From NCBI GenBank assembly GCA_050740255.1, contig JBOICV010000078.1:58543-122542 (forward strand): a stretch of 64,000 nt of DNA, read 5' to 3'. Position numbers and translations under genes: made by a program. Shown piece after piece: positions 49,191 to 60,092 of this stretch (the first letter of the stretch is position 1; the number at the start of each line of letters is the position of its first letter). Origin of the DNA: JBOICV01 sp050740255 (lineage in GTDB: Bacteria; Pseudomonadota; Gammaproteobacteria; Nevskiales; JBOICV01). Below the pieces are notes generated by a model. The model did not search any database, was not told the DNA's origin, and worked only from the letters and a program-made list of their open reading frames with translations.

Positions 49191-50966
49191 TCAGCGGTCA
49201 ACATCGGCCATCACAAAGTCTATGGACGCGATCAGGGCGATCAGGTCCGGAATCATGGCGCCGCGGATGACATAGGGAATCATCTGCAGGTGCGGAAAAC
49301 TCGGCGTGCGGATGCGGGTGCGATAGCTCGTCGTGCTGCCATCGGAGGTCAGGTAGTAGCTGTTAATGCCCTTGGTGGCTTCGATCAATTGCTCCGATTC
49401 ACCGGCGGGGATCACCGGACCCCAGGACACGCCCAGGAAATGATTGATCAGCGTTTCGATGTCGTTAAGCATCATCGGCCGCGGCGGCGGCGTGGTCAGC
49501 GCGTGCTCGGCCTTGTAAGGGCCTGACGGCATGTTATTGAGGCATTGCTCGATGATCCGCAGCGACTGGCGTATTTCCTCGGCGCGCACCACGCAGCGGT
49601 CGTAGCAGTCGCCATTCCTGGCGATTGGAATCTCGAACTCGAAGTTCTCGTAGCCGGAATAAGGCCGGGCTTTTCTGAGGTCATAGGGCAGACCGGTCGC
49701 GCGCAACCCGGGACCGGTGACGCCCCATTCCAGCGCTTCAGCGGTGTTGTAGGCCGCCACACCAATGGTGCGCTTCCTCAGCAAATGGTTTTTGAGCGCG
49801 GCCTTCTCGTACTCGTCGATGCGCGAGGGCATCCAGTCGAGGAACTCGCGCACCAGCCGCTCCCAACCCTGCGGCAAGTCCATGGCGACGCCGCCGATGC
49901 GATAGAACGCCGGATGCATGCGAAAACCGGTGATGGCCTCGATGATGTCATAGGCCTTCTGCCGGTCGGTGAACATGTAGAACACCGGCGACATCGCACC
50001 CACGTCCTGCGCATAGGTGCCATAGAACAACAGGTGCGAGGTGATGCGGAACAATTCCGCCAGCATCACCCGTATCACTTCCGCGCGCGGCGGCACCTTG
50101 ATGCCGGCGAGCTTCTCCACCGCCAGCACATAGGGCAGGTTGTTCATCACCCCGCCGAGGTAGTCGATGCGGTCGGTGTAGGGAATATAGGTGTGCCAGG
50201 ACTGGCGCTCACCCATCTTCTCGGCGCCGCGATGGTGATAGCCGATATCCGGCACGCAATCCACCACTTCTTCGCCGTCGAGTTGCAGCACAATGCGGAA
50301 CACGCCATGCACGCTCGGGTGATTGGGCCCGAGGTTCAGAAACATGAAATCGGTATCTTCGCTGGAACGTTGCATGCCCCACTCTTCCGGCTTGAAGCGC
50401 AGCGCTTCCTGCTCGCGCTCCTGCTTTTCCTCCGACAAGGTAAAAGGGTCGTATTCGGTGGCGCGCGCCGGATAGTCCTTGCGCAAGGGATGACCTTCCC
50501 AGGTCGGCGGCATCATGATGCGCCGCAGGCCAGGGTGACCGGTGAAGCGCACACCGAATAAATCCCACACCTCACGCTCATACCAGTTGGCGTTGCTGAA
50601 CACGCCGCAGGCGGAAGGCAGCGCTGGTTCTTCGCCTTGCAAAGCGACTTTGAGACGCAGGTCGCTGTTGCGCTCAACCGACAGCAGGCGATAAACCACG
50701 GTGAAATCGCTGGCGGGCATACCGTTGCGCTTGCTGCGCACGCGCTCGTCCACCGCGGTGAGGTCGTACAGCATCGAATAAGGCTTGCTCACGCCTTTTT
50801 TCAGATGCTTGAGTACTTCCAGCACCCGGCCTGCTTCAAGCCATAGCGTGGGTACGCCGTCACAGGTTTCCTGCGGAGTGAAATTCTGCTCCCCAAAGCG
50901 GGCGTATAACTCGCGCACGACCTCATGCTGCAGATCGCTGCGAACCGCTTCGGCTACCGCGCTCAT
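49191..50966 (-). CDS. nuoCD: NADH-quinone oxidoreductase subunit C/D fusion
   Basis: 591 residues combining NuoC (about residues 1-190, ending with [20 protein letters not shown]) and NuoD (from about [19 protein letters not shown]). NuoD holds the quinone-binding HRGAEKMGE region and the C-terminal [18 protein letters not shown]. The fusion is known from E. coli and other gammaproteobacteria. The start overlaps the nuoB stop as ATGA. Confidence 0.97.
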   Translation of the reverse strand: MSAVAEAVRSDLQHEVVRELYARFGEQNFTPQETCDGVPTLWLEAGRVLEVLKHLKKGVSKPYSMLYDLTAVDERVRSKRNGMPASDFTVVYRLLSVERNSDLRLKVALQGEEPALPSACGVFSNANWYEREVWDLFGVRFTGHPGLRRIMMPPTWEGHPLRKDYPARATEYDPFTLSEEKQEREQEALRFKPEEWGMQRSSEDTDFMFLNLGPNHPSVHGVFRIVLQLDGEEVVDCVPDIGYHHRGAEKMGERQSWHTYIPYTDRIDYLGGVMNNLPYVLAVEKLAGIKVPPRAEVIRVMLAELFRITSHLLFYGTYAQDVGAMSPVFYMFTDRQKAYDIIEAITGFRMHPAFYRIGGVAMDLPQGWERLVREFLDWMPSRIDEYEKAALKNHLLRKRTIGVAAYNTAEALEWGVTGPGLRATGLPYDLRKARPYSGYENFEFEIPIARNGDCYDRCVVRAEEIRQSLRIIEQCLNNMPSGPYKAEHALTTPPPRPMMLNDIETLINHFLGVSWGPVIPAGESEQLIEATKGINSYYLTSDGSTTSYRTRIRTPSFPHLQMIPYVIRGAMIPDLIALIASIDFVMADVDR

Positions 50967-51619
50967 ACCGAATCCGGCGTTCGCAAGGTGGTTGAGGCCT
51001 GGCGCTCGGCCAGCTTGGCATCGCGCTGGCTGGGCATCGGCGCGCGGTAAACGCCCTGGTCGCCGACCACCCAAGAGAGCGGGCGTTGCTCTTTGGCGAT
51101 GGCGTCCTGCAGCAACATCAAACCCTGTAAAAAAGCCTCCGGCCGTGGCGGGCAACCGGGGATGTAAACATCGACCGGCAAAAACTTGTCCACGCCTTGC
51201 ACCACCGAGTAAATGTCGTACATGCCGCCGGAATTGGCGCAGGAGCCCATGGACATCACCCAGCGCGGCTCCAGCATCTGCTCGTACAGCCGCTTGATGA
51301 TCGGCGCCATCTTTATAAAAGGAGTGCCGGCGATGACCATCAAATCGGCCTGCCGTGGCGAGGCGCGGATCACCTCGGCGCCGAAGCGCGCCAAGTCGTG
51401 CGGCGTGGTGAACGCGGTGGCCATCTCCACGTAGCAGCAGGACAGGCCGAAGTTGAAGGGCCACAGCGAATTCTTGCGGCTCCAGTTGATCAAATCGTCC
51501 AGCTTGGCCAGGGCGACATTGCGATGGACCTGCTTCTCCAGCAGGTTTTCATTGGGCCGCACGCCGGTGTCCTGCGGCAGTTCGTGCATAACATCAATGC
51601 GGGTCAGCGACCATTCCAT
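50963..51619 (-). CDS. nuoB: NADH-quinone oxidoreductase subunit B
   Basis: Carries cluster N2, which reduces the quinone. It is 218 residues from ATG 51619. Ligands are the tandem Cys in [21 protein letters not shown] and [12 protein letters not shown]. The unusual C-terminal tail ([16 protein letters not shown]) is a short charged extension. It lies two bases from nuoA. Confidence 0.97.
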   Translation of the reverse strand: MEWSLTRIDVMHELPQDTGVRPNENLLEKQVHRNVALAKLDDLINWSRKNSLWPFNFGLSCCYVEMATAFTTPHDLARFGAEVIRASPRQADLMVIAGTPFIKMAPIIKRLYEQMLEPRWVMSMGSCANSGGMYDIYSVVQGVDKFLPVDVYIPGCPPRPEAFLQGLMLLQDAIAKEQRPLSWVVGDQGVYRAPMPSQRDAKLAERQASTTLRTPDSV

Positions 51620-51621
51620 GA

Positions 51622-52041
51622 TTATTTCTTCCCCTGCTCTTCCATCAGCCGGCCACGGGAACGCGGCGCCCAGTCGAGCGCGCCAAGCCGCCAGAGATAG
51701 GCCAGACCCGCCAGCAGCACAAAGGTGAAAATCATCATCTCGATATAACCCGGCCAACCGGCCTCGCGCGCCACTACGGCCCAGGCAAAAATGAACACGG
51801 CTTCGAGATCGAATACCACGAAAAACATCGCCACCAGATAGAACTTGGCCGATAACCGCAATTGCGATCCACCCGCAGGCAGGATGCCGGATTCGTAGGG
51901 TTCCTGCTTGGCGCGGTAGTTGCGGGTACGCCCGCCAAGAACAAATGAGGCGCCGAGCATCACGCCCACGATGACAAACACGGCGGCGATGTACAGAATC
52001 AGCGGCCACAGGGGCGCGCCGGACGCGACTGCGGGACTCAT
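51622..52041 (-). CDS. nuoA: NADH-quinone oxidoreductase subunit A
   Basis: First gene of the operon. It is 139 residues with three helices and the conserved loop [36 protein letters not shown], shown here only by position (about residues 45-81). The following acidic residues are the conserved family Asp/Glu. The 210 bases upstream (52042-52251) hold the nuo promoter region; I could not identify a clear promoter there. Confidence 0.96.
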   Translation of the reverse strand: MSPAVASGAPLWPLILYIAAVFVIVGVMLGASFVLGGRTRNYRAKQEPYESGILPAGGSQLRLSAKFYLVAMFFVVFDLEAVFIFAWAVVAREAGWPGYIEMMIFTFVLLAGLAYLWRLGALDWAPRSRGRLMEEQGKK

Positions 52042-52251
52042 ATTTCTCTGCGAGTAACGACCAGAGGCCGATGGGGAGGCGTTGTCGCCCCTTCTTAGTC
52101 AAGTCTACTGGATTTTAACGGTGGCGGGCTATGCAAACACAGCAAAAAAGTCTGGCCTTTCATGGCAATGGACCACCGAGCAGCAATTTTTCAGTGATGG
52201 GGTGGCGCGCGCCAAGCTTGGGGCACGGCCCGGCAAAATCGGGGTCGCAGT

Positions 52252-53496
52252 CTAATGCCCCATGTGGAGCATGAAAAAGACCTGCATCTCGCCGACCATA
52301 AAGCCGAGGAAAGCGCCGACCGCGATCAGTTTCCACTCGTCCTGCTGGAAAGCCGGGCGCAGCAGGCGCTCAAACTCATCCGGCGTCAGCTCCTGCATCT
52401 TGGTGCGCAGCGTGTTTTCCAAATCCATGGCCTCGCCGGCGTACTTTTCCATGTGTTTCATCGTGTCGGGCAGGCGCTTCATCATTTTCTCGGCGACCAG
52501 CCGCTTCATCTGCTGGTACTTGGTGCTGCCGACCGCGAACACCACCAGCGGCTTGACCAGGCCGGCCTGTTCGTCCACCACTTTCTGCACCTGTTTCATC
52601 ACCATGCTGAAGAGCTTGTCGGACAGCGGGCCCTTGAGCACCGCCTCGATCACGTTTTTGGGCGTAACGATTTCCCGGGCGATGAGCGCGCCATACTCCC
52701 CGGAAATCTCCCTGCGGCGCTTGAGGAACAGGCCCTGCCAGGTGAACAGCCCCAGGTAACGCTTCGGCTCCTGCGGCCGGAATATCATCCGAAGCGCCAG
52801 CCAGTCGGTGAACCAGCCGGTAAAGCCGCCGAAGATCGGCATGACCCAGCTCGAGTGCGTCAGCGCCCAGGTGAGGGCCTGCACACAGCCGATGGCGAAG
52901 CCGAAGTAAATCCCTGAGTTACGGATGAACCTGAACTCGTTCGACCCGACTTCGAGAAACACGCGGTTGAGCAGCCGCTTGTCCTTGAGCAGATTGCTGA
53001 TCACCATGTCCTTCAAGTCGAAGACAGAGTCCATATTCGCCTTGATGTCTTTCATCAGGCCCGCGACCATCGCCGGCGCGTCCGCCTGGATACGGCGGAT
53101 GAGCAGGTTTTTCAGCGTATCCGGCATGGATTCCCACAGCCCGGGACGAAATTCCGCAGCCACTTCGCGCGTGATGTCCTCCACCGCGGCCAGCAGTGGC
53201 CCCTCGATCTCCTCGGCGATCCGCTCCGGATCCAGCCGGCCCAGAATATCCTCCGGCTTGAGCAGCTTGGTGGTCATCGTGTCGCAGGCGATGCCGGCCA
53301 TGATCGCGGCTTTGCGCGGCACGATGCCCTGCCAGCCCAGGTAGGGCGGCTTGCCGATGAATTCCAGCGGCTCGAACATCATGCGGATCGCCACGATCTT
53401 GGTCACATAACCAATCGCCGCTGCGATAAAGGGCATGGAGGCGTAAAGCATCCAGTTCCTTTGTACGTCCAGCACGATTTCGTGGACCGACATCAT
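52252..53496 (-). CDS. DUF445 family membrane protein
   Basis: About 414 residues. A hydrophobic N-terminus (YASMPFIAAAIGYVTKIVAI) and the family motif NxxTxxxAxxMMFxP, here TKIVAIRMMFEPLEFIG, are followed by WQGIVPRKAAIMA. The second copy is GWFTDWLALRMIFRPQEPK with WQGLFLKRRREIS. The C-terminus ends in another membrane helix. The doubled motif is typical of DUF445 proteins (YjiN/YheB-like), of unknown function. ATG 53496 has GGGGAG five bases upstream. Confidence 0.87.
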   Translation of the reverse strand: MMSVHEIVLDVQRNWMLYASMPFIAAAIGYVTKIVAIRMMFEPLEFIGKPPYLGWQGIVPRKAAIMAGIACDTMTTKLLKPEDILGRLDPERIAEEIEGPLLAAVEDITREVAAEFRPGLWESMPDTLKNLLIRRIQADAPAMVAGLMKDIKANMDSVFDLKDMVISNLLKDKRLLNRVFLEVGSNEFRFIRNSGIYFGFAIGCVQALTWALTHSSWVMPIFGGFTGWFTDWLALRMIFRPQEPKRYLGLFTWQGLFLKRRREISGEYGALIAREIVTPKNVIEAVLKGPLSDKLFSMVMKQVQKVVDEQAGLVKPLVVFAVGSTKYQQMKRLVAEKMMKRLPDTMKHMEKYAGEAMDLENTLRTKMQELTPDEFERLLRPAFQQDEWKLIAVGAFLGFMVGEMQVFFMLHMGH

Positions 53497-53679
53497 GAGC
53501 ACTCCCCTCGCTTTTCTGTCACTTGCCGGTGTGTCGCGGCATTGCGCCCCGCGCGCTTTTTAGTCTTGTGATGCGGGGTATAACGAATCTCATGATAGCG
53601 CAGACCGGAGCTAGGTCCGCGCTGCGGGAACGGTCACGCAGACCTCTACGCTATGCTCCACGCCGTCATTGACCAGCAC

Positions 53680-54174
53680 CTACCCCGTCGCAAGCGGTAG
53701 TGGTTTCATCACCATCAGAAAGAAAATGACAACGACAACGATGAACGCCGGAACTCCGAGCACGAACCACGACACAAACCGTCGATGGAACCGGGCGCTC
53801 AGTTCGGCGACGGATTGGGCACGGTTAGCCTCCCGGCTCATCAGGATCTGAATCACGACGACGGGAAGCCAGAGAATTCCGACCAACGCAAAAAGGCCAA
53901 GCACCACGACTGACCACGGGCTGAGCAGCGGCCAGGCGTTCAGGTGCATCAGCACCAGCCCGCTCACAAGCTGAAGCACCACGGCCGGTGCCGTAAAGCA
54001 GGTATCAGCAAGCACCGTAAGCCAGAGAATGGAGCGAAGCCCGTCAATCTGACCAATCTTGAGCGCGCGCTGGTAACCAAACCAGGCAAAGAACGCGATG
54101 CCAAGGCCCGTGCCGAAGAGCACAGCCGCGCTGAGGACGTGCACGAGTTTCCAGAACGCATAGGCGTTCATCAC
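53680..54174 (-). CDS. DUF2269-family membrane protein
   Basis: 164 residues with four hydrophobic helices. The N-terminus (FWKLVHVLSAAVLFGTGLGIAFFAWFGY) with its His-Val motif is characteristic of DUF2269 (integral membrane proteins of unknown role). Its ATG overlaps the stop of the saccharopine dehydrogenase-like gene, so the three genes DoxX-like, dehydrogenase-like and DUF2269 form one unit. Confidence 0.82.
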   Translation of the reverse strand: MMNAYAFWKLVHVLSAAVLFGTGLGIAFFAWFGYQRALKIGQIDGLRSILWLTVLADTCFTAPAVVLQLVSGLVLMHLNAWPLLSPWSVVVLGLFALVGILWLPVVVIQILMSREANRAQSVAELSARFHRRFVSWFVLGVPAFIVVVVIFFLMVMKPLPLATG

Positions 54175-55289
54175 GACGACAGCTGTTCGATCTGCGTCGT
54201 TATGCCCCAGCGCGCGAACTCGGGCGCAAAATCATCCAGCGTCAGCAGCCCCATGCAGGGCATGGCGCCGCGAGCGGCGATTTCGCCGCGCAGCAACTTG
54301 CGGGAGAGCAGGATCGCGGGCATGCAGGGAATCTCGGGGCCGTGGTTGTTACCTGCCATGACGTGCCAGGTCAGGGCCAGCGACCGTTCCTTGCACCCGC
54401 GGCCGGTGAGGGTCACGTGCATTGCGCTCCACGCTGTTCCCCATCGCTCAAGTGCTGAGGCAAGCCCATGGAGCATTGGTGAATACGACGGCAGGTCCTT
54501 GACCAGTCCGCAGCGTACAAGCCACGAGAAGAGCCACGTGGCCAGGGTCGTGCTGGAAAACCCCAGTCCGGCATGGAAGATTACCGTTCTGACTCCCGGG
54601 TAGCGCTGCGGAAACAGAATCAGATCCGGCACATCGCAGGCGGCGAGCCAGCGCCATCCCAATGGCTCTGGAAACCGTCTTCGATGCAGATCCTGCCAAC
54701 CGTAGACGGTAGTCCAGTTGCCTTGCTCCCAGCGCTGAAACGGCTTGCCGACGTAGCCGAACACTGCCTGCATCGTGGCGAGGCCAGGCGGCTTGGCGCT
54801 GGAACTGATCCCATGCCGGATTTCCTCAAGTCTTGAAAACTGCGGTGCGTATCGATCCACCACCGCACTTGAAAGCGCCGGCAGGGTGCTTGCCCCGCTC
54901 GCAAGCAGTACGCCACCGCGAAGGGCCTGATGGTGAAGGCGTTCAATACCCGCGACGTAGCTGCGGCCGTCGGCGATATCCAGATAGTGACAGCCAGCCG
55001 CGATGCATGCCGTGGCCACAGCATAGTCCTGCCCCTGGAAAGGACCCGAGGTGTGCACCACAACGGACGGACCGATGCGCTTCAGCTTGCCGAGAAACTC
55101 CGGCGCCCGGTAGTCCAGCTCCAGCGGCTCGGCTGACGATCCCAGTTGATCGGCCAGTGCCCTTGCCTTGGCGAGGTCGCGGCCTGCGATAAGGACCCGA
55201 ACATCGCCGTCTCGAGATAGCGCAGCGCAGATGCGGCGCCCGAAATTTCCATAACCGCCCAGTACGACAACCGATCTCCTCTCAGCCAT
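54171..55289 (-). CDS. saccharopine dehydrogenase-like NAD(P)-binding protein
   Basis: 372 residues. An N-terminal Rossmann fold has VVVLGGYGNFGRRICAAL, then RVLIAGRDLAKARALADQL, and the substrate region VHTSGPFQGQDYAVATACIA with CHYLDIADGRSY. This is the saccharopine dehydrogenase NADP-binding family, which includes many enzymes of unknown substrate. Overlaps the DoxX-like gene by eight bases. Confidence 0.85.
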   Translation of the reverse strand: MAERRSVVVLGGYGNFGRRICAALSRDGDVRVLIAGRDLAKARALADQLGSSAEPLELDYRAPEFLGKLKRIGPSVVVHTSGPFQGQDYAVATACIAAGCHYLDIADGRSYVAGIERLHHQALRGGVLLASGASTLPALSSAVVDRYAPQFSRLEEIRHGISSSAKPPGLATMQAVFGYVGKPFQRWEQGNWTTVYGWQDLHRRRFPEPLGWRWLAACDVPDLILFPQRYPGVRTVIFHAGLGFSSTTLATWLFSWLVRCGLVKDLPSYSPMLHGLASALERWGTAWSAMHVTLTGRGCKERSLALTWHVMAGNNHGPEIPCMPAILLSRKLLRGEIAARGAMPCMGLLTLDDFAPEFARWGITTQIEQLSS

Positions 55290-55749
55290 TCTTGTCAATC
55301 GGTTCACGCTGCAACTGCAACGCTACCGCAGCCAGCGCCGCGACACTGAGGTTGGTTGTTACCGGGTTGAACGCTCCCGTCAGGAGCTGCGGCATGAAGA
55401 TCGCAACGAAGGCCAACAGGCCCAGCATCGCCATCAGTGTCATCCACAGTGGCCACGCTCTGCGCCAGAACAACACAACGCAAACCGAGAATGCAATTTC
55501 AAACACCCCCGCAAGGCGAGACATCTTCATCGCTATCTCCGGAGCGTTGAACACGGCCATTGCCATGGCCAATTCATCGGCGCTCGGACCGAGCAGCTTT
55601 GGAACGAGGCCTTGATACAACCAGACAAATGCCACGGTGCCGCGGCACAGGGCAATCGAAATCTGCCTAGGCGTCACGGGTTTGCGAGAAAGCGGGATTC
55701 GTGATCCGGCGTCGGCAGGACGCAACTTGGCCACTCGATGCACGGACAT
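55282..55749 (-). CDS. DoxX-like family membrane protein
   Basis: 155 residues, four hydrophobic helices, with the DoxX_3-type pattern: FVWLYQGLVPKLLGPSADEL near the start and MSRLAGVFEIAFSVCVVLFW in the second helix. First gene of a three-gene operon with a dehydrogenase-like protein and DUF2269. Divergent from creB. Confidence 0.82.
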   Translation of the reverse strand: MSVHRVAKLRPADAGSRIPLSRKPVTPRQISIALCRGTVAFVWLYQGLVPKLLGPSADELAMAMAVFNAPEIAMKMSRLAGVFEIAFSVCVVLFWRRAWPLWMTLMAMLGLLAFVAIFMPQLLTGAFNPVTTNLSVAALAAVALQLQREPIDKNG

Positions 55750-55847
55750 AGTCGAACTCCAACCTCAAAGTCCGGGGGCGTCAGGCGCAAGTGTAGCGCG
55801 TGGTTTTGAGAATATACTCCCGCAGCATGCCCCTCAAATTCAGTGAC

Positions 55848-56530
<683 letters not shown>

Positions 56531-56534
<4 letters not shown>

Positions 56535-57952
56535 AGATCCGCAGCCGGATATTCCTCGTTTTCCTTCTCATCGCCAGCGCCGGTCTCGGCAGCCTGGTGT
56601 ACTGGGTGGCGACGGAGCTGCGGCCCAGATACCTGGAGGCGCAGGAGGAACCGCTCGTGGACACGGCCTACCTGCTCGCCGAGCTGCTGCGCAAGGAGTT
56701 GCAGTCGCCGAAGTCAGCGGGCGACTCCCTGTCCGAGGCCTTCGATCGCCTGTACCAGCGCCGGTTCAATGCACGTGTGTACGAGCTGGATCGCGATCGC
56801 GTCGATATCCGCGTCTACCTCACCGATGCCCGCGGCATCGTCGTATTCGATTCGGCCGGGAAGGACCTGGGCCGCGACTACTCGCGCTGGAACGATGTGT
56901 TGCGGGCGCTGAAGGGAGAGTACGGCGCACGCTCTACCGCCGAGGATCCGGACAATCCGGACGGCACCACGTCGTATGTCAGCGCGCCGGTACTCGACGA
57001 GGGGCGCGTGATCGGCGTCGTCGCTATTGGCAAGCCCAAGCGCAACCTTTCCTACTTCGTCGCCAACGCACAGCGGGAACTGCTCCTGGCCGGTGCAGTA
57101 GTGCTCGCCGTCACGCTGGTGCTTGGCCTCGTCCTATATGCGTGGGTGAGCCGGCCACTGCGGCAACTCACCGGATACGCTCGCAGCGTGACGTCCGGGC
57201 AACGCGCGGTCATGCCGCGCTTCGGCAATGACGAGATCGGCGCAATGGCGCAGGCTCTGGAACAGATGCAGACCGCGCTGGAGGGCAAGGACTACGTGGA
57301 GCGCTACGTGCAGACGCTCACCCACGAACTGAAGAGTCCCCTGGCCGCAATCAGGGCTGCCGGCGAGCTGCTCTCCGAACCGCTGCCACCTGAGCAGCGG
57401 CAACGCTTCCTGGAGAACATCGCGCGCGAAGTGGTGAGATTGCAGAATCTCGTCGACCGGATGCTGCAGCTAGCCGCTGTCGAAAAACGTACACACATTG
57501 AGCAGCCGGAGTCCATCGAGGTGGCCGCGCTGGTGCAGGAAATAGTGGAAGGCCTGCGGTCAATCGTCACGACACGCGGTCTCGACCTGCACGTCAAGGT
57601 GTCCCTCGGTACAAAATGGCATGGTGAGCGTTTTCTGCTGCGCCAAGCCGTCGAGAACCTGGTCCGGAACGCGTTGGACTTCTCATCTCCCTCCGGTCAG
57701 ATCCAAGTCACGGCCAACTTGGTGGACGGCAAGTCGGTGCTGTGCGTACGCGATCACGGCCCCGGAATGCCGGACTTTGCAGCGGCCCGTCTTTTTGAAC
57801 GGTTCTACTCACTCGCCAGGCCCGATGGCACGAAAGGCACTGGACTCGGACTGACCTTTGCCAGAGAGGTAGCGGAGCTTCATGGCGGCAGCCTTGTAGT
57901 CGCGAATGCAGCCAGCGGTGGTGTGGAGGCACGGCTGACGCTGCCGGCCTGA
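56531..57952 (+). CDS. creC: two-component sensor histidine kinase CreC
   Basis: 473 residues, same as E. coli CreC. A membrane helix (IFLVFLLIASAGLGSLVYWV) is followed by a periplasmic sensor of about 150 residues and a second helix (LLLAGAVVLAVTLVLGLVLY). Next come a HAMP linker, the H-box TLTHELKSPLAAIRAA with phospho-His, N-box VENLVRNALDFS, G1 CVRDHGPGMPD and G2 GTKGTGLGLTFAREV. The start is GTG overlapping creB. It phosphorylates CreB, which acts on the cre-tag in front of creD. Confidence 0.94.
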
Positions 57953-57961
57953 CGCGCAAAC

Positions 57962-57977
57962 TTCACGCGTACTTCAC
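57962..57977 (+). promoter_or_regulatory. cre-tag (CreB binding site) upstream of creD
   Basis: TTCAC-gcgtac-TTCAC: two perfect TTCAC half-sites with exactly six bases between, the published E. coli CreB site TTCACnnnnnnTTCAC. It lies 80 bases before the creD start and directly after the creC stop. Confidence 0.88.
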
Positions 57978-58056
57978 GCAGACTCCCTCGTCCCTTCAAA
58001 CCGGTCCCCTAGCCTCTTCTTCATCCGGCATCTGCCGAGCGAGGGAGGGAGACGAC

Positions 58057-59439
58057 GTGATCAAGATCGAGGCTGCTGGTGTGGGTGGACTGCGGCACTC
58101 GCCGCTCTTAAGGGTATTGCTGCTGGGTTTCCTGGTGCTGCTACTGCAGATTCCGGTCAGCCTGATCAGCGGGCAGATCAACGCCCGGCAACAGACGCGC
58201 GATGCCGCCCGCAACGAGGTGAACTCGATGTGGGGCAACACGCAGACGGTGATAGGACCGGTCCTGTCGATACCTTATGTGCGTCGCTGGAGCGAAACCA
58301 AGAGCAGCGGCGAGGTGACCCTACGTCAAGAGGTCAGGGCCCTCCGCCTGCTCCCGGAAGCACTCAAGATAAATGGAAACCTGGACAGTGAATCCCGCTA
58401 CCGCAGCATTTTTGAGTTCTCGGTGTATCGCGGTGGATTCGCGCTAGAGGGCGAATTTGCGACTCCAGACTGGGGCGAACGTGGTATTGCCGCCGAGGAT
58501 GTGTTCTGGGACCGCGCCGAGTTGGCGCTGTATGTGAGCGATCCGAGGGCAATCCAGCAACCGGTAAAACTTGAGTGGAACAGCCACCCGGTCGAGTTCC
58601 GGCCCGGTGCACCCCGCCTTGGCCAAGCGGATCTTCCGGGGATCCGCGCCGTCCTCAGTGGACGCATGGAGGGTCAGCGCTTCAACTTCAAGATTCCGTT
58701 AAACCTCAAGGGCAGTAACGGCCTGCGGTTTGCTCCCGTGGCCAAGTCCACGCAGGTGTCACTCACGTCCGACTGGGCGCATCCAAGCTTCAAGGGGAGC
58801 TGGTTGCCCGACAAGCCCGACATTTCCACCGAAGGTTTTCGCGCGAACTGGTCACTTGGATATCTTGGACGCAACTATCCCCAGCTCTGGCAACACGGCG
58901 AGGACTACAGCAAGGCGGTTTGCGAATCGGTGTTTGGCGTTGATCTCGTTACGCCGGTGGACGAGTACCGCATGGCGGAGCGCAGCGTTAAGTACGCCCT
59001 TTTGTTCCTGAGCCTGACGTTCGTGTTGATCTGGCTCTACGAGGTGCTCAGCGCCTTGCGTGTGCACCCCATCCAGTACCTGTTGGTTGGCGGATCGCTG
59101 TGCCTGTTCTATCTGCTGTTGCTGGCACTTGCAGAACACATCGGGTTTGGCGCTGCCTATCTGATGGGTGCGGTTCTGGTTACTACGCAGGTCACCGCAT
59201 ACAGCCTCTCCGCGCTGAGAAGCAAGGCGCGCGCTCTAGTGTTGGGTGGAGTGCTGGGGAGTCTCTACGGCTACCTCTATGTGCTACTGCAGGTCCAGGA
59301 CTTTGCGCTCATCGCTGGTGCCGGTGGACTGTTCCTCGCACTGACCGCGGTCATGTACGCGACGCGCCGCATCGACTGGTATGCCTTGCGGCAGACGCCG
59401 CCGCCTCCGCGCGGTGCAGACAAGGGTGCGGGCGCATGA
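58057..59439 (+). CDS. creD: cell envelope integrity protein CreD
   Basis: 460 residues, an inner-membrane protein controlled by CreBC. The N-terminal helix (VLLLGFLVLLLQIPVSLISG) is followed by IGPVLSIPYVRRW and a large periplasmic domain (FPVxF-like parts, GSNGLRFAPVAKSTQVSLTS). The C-terminal half holds five helices (LLFLSLTFVLIWLYE, VHPIQYLLVGGSLCLFYLLL). GTG start with GGGAGGGAG ahead. E. coli CreD overproduction gives colicin E2 tolerance and affects envelope integrity. Confidence 0.94.
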   Translation: MIKIEAAGVGGLRHSPLLRVLLLGFLVLLLQIPVSLISGQINARQQTRDAARNEVNSMWGNTQTVIGPVLSIPYVRRWSETKSSGEVTLRQEVRALRLLPEALKINGNLDSESRYRSIFEFSVYRGGFALEGEFATPDWGERGIAAEDVFWDRAELALYVSDPRAIQQPVKLEWNSHPVEFRPGAPRLGQADLPGIRAVLSGRMEGQRFNFKIPLNLKGSNGLRFAPVAKSTQVSLTSDWAHPSFKGSWLPDKPDISTEGFRANWSLGYLGRNYPQLWQHGEDYSKAVCESVFGVDLVTPVDEYRMAERSVKYALLFLSLTFVLIWLYEVLSALRVHPIQYLLVGGSLCLFYLLLLALAEHIGFGAAYLMGAVLVTTQVTAYSLSALRSKARALVLGGVLGSLYGYLYVLLQVQDFALIAGAGGLFLALTAVMYATRRIDWYALRQTPPPPRGADKGAGA

Positions 59440-59470
59440 ACTGCGTCCTCGAAGGCAGGGGAAAAACAAA

Positions 59471-60076
59471 ATGCTGATCGCCCATCTGGTACCCGGTTAC
59501 TTCGCTGCGGTTGTCTCGCAGCCGAGCTGGAATCCGAAGTGGAGCCGAACTCAGCGCGCGAGTCTATGGCTGGCCGCGCTCGGCGCAACCGCGGCGCCCG
59601 ACTTGGACGTGATTTACAACCTGCTACTCCGCGGTTTCTTTGGCCACAGCGTACTGTGGACGCATAGCGTGTTCGTCCACCTGCCGCTGGTGTTGGCGTG
59701 GTTCGTGATGGGTCGCACTAGGAGCTGGCCTTACCTGCGAACGATGACCGGGCTCATCGCCGCCGGCGGGATTTCTCATCTATTGCTGGACGCGCTGTCC
59801 CACGGCACGCCGCTGTTCTATCCGCTGTCGCGTGAGCTGATCGGAGTCACGCTGGAACGCATCCGCATCGGCGGCGTCATTGCATACCTCACGCATCCCG
59901 CCTACCTGGTAGAAGCCTTGCTCATCACGCTCGCGGCGGGTCACTGGGACTCAACACGTGGCACGGCTGCGCGGTACGCGCGAAGCACCTTTCTTGTCAC
60001 AGTGCTTGTCGGATGGGCGGCGGCGTCGATCGCGTTCCTTGTACTGCTTGCTGCGCCTGCAACCGACAACTACTGA
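59471..60076 (+). CDS. YdjM/YfhO-like metal-dependent hydrolase family membrane protein (first copy)
   Basis: 201 residues with several hydrophobic helices and the family's His/Asp pattern: LIAHLVPGYFAAV near the N-terminus, LGATAAPDLDVIYNL and WTHSVFVHLPLVLA, then GGISHLLLDALSHGTPLFYP. These are the conserved residues of PF04307, a family of membrane proteins annotated as metal-dependent hydrolases with no proven substrate. It follows creD by 31 bases and is probably transcribed with it. Confidence 0.8.
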   Translation: MLIAHLVPGYFAAVVSQPSWNPKWSRTQRASLWLAALGATAAPDLDVIYNLLLRGFFGHSVLWTHSVFVHLPLVLAWFVMGRTRSWPYLRTMTGLIAAGGISHLLLDALSHGTPLFYPLSRELIGVTLERIRIGGVIAYLTHPAYLVEALLITLAAGHWDSTRGTAARYARSTFLVTVLVGWAAASIAFLVLLAAPATDNY

Positions 60077-60092
60077 TCCGGGAGACGCGTTC

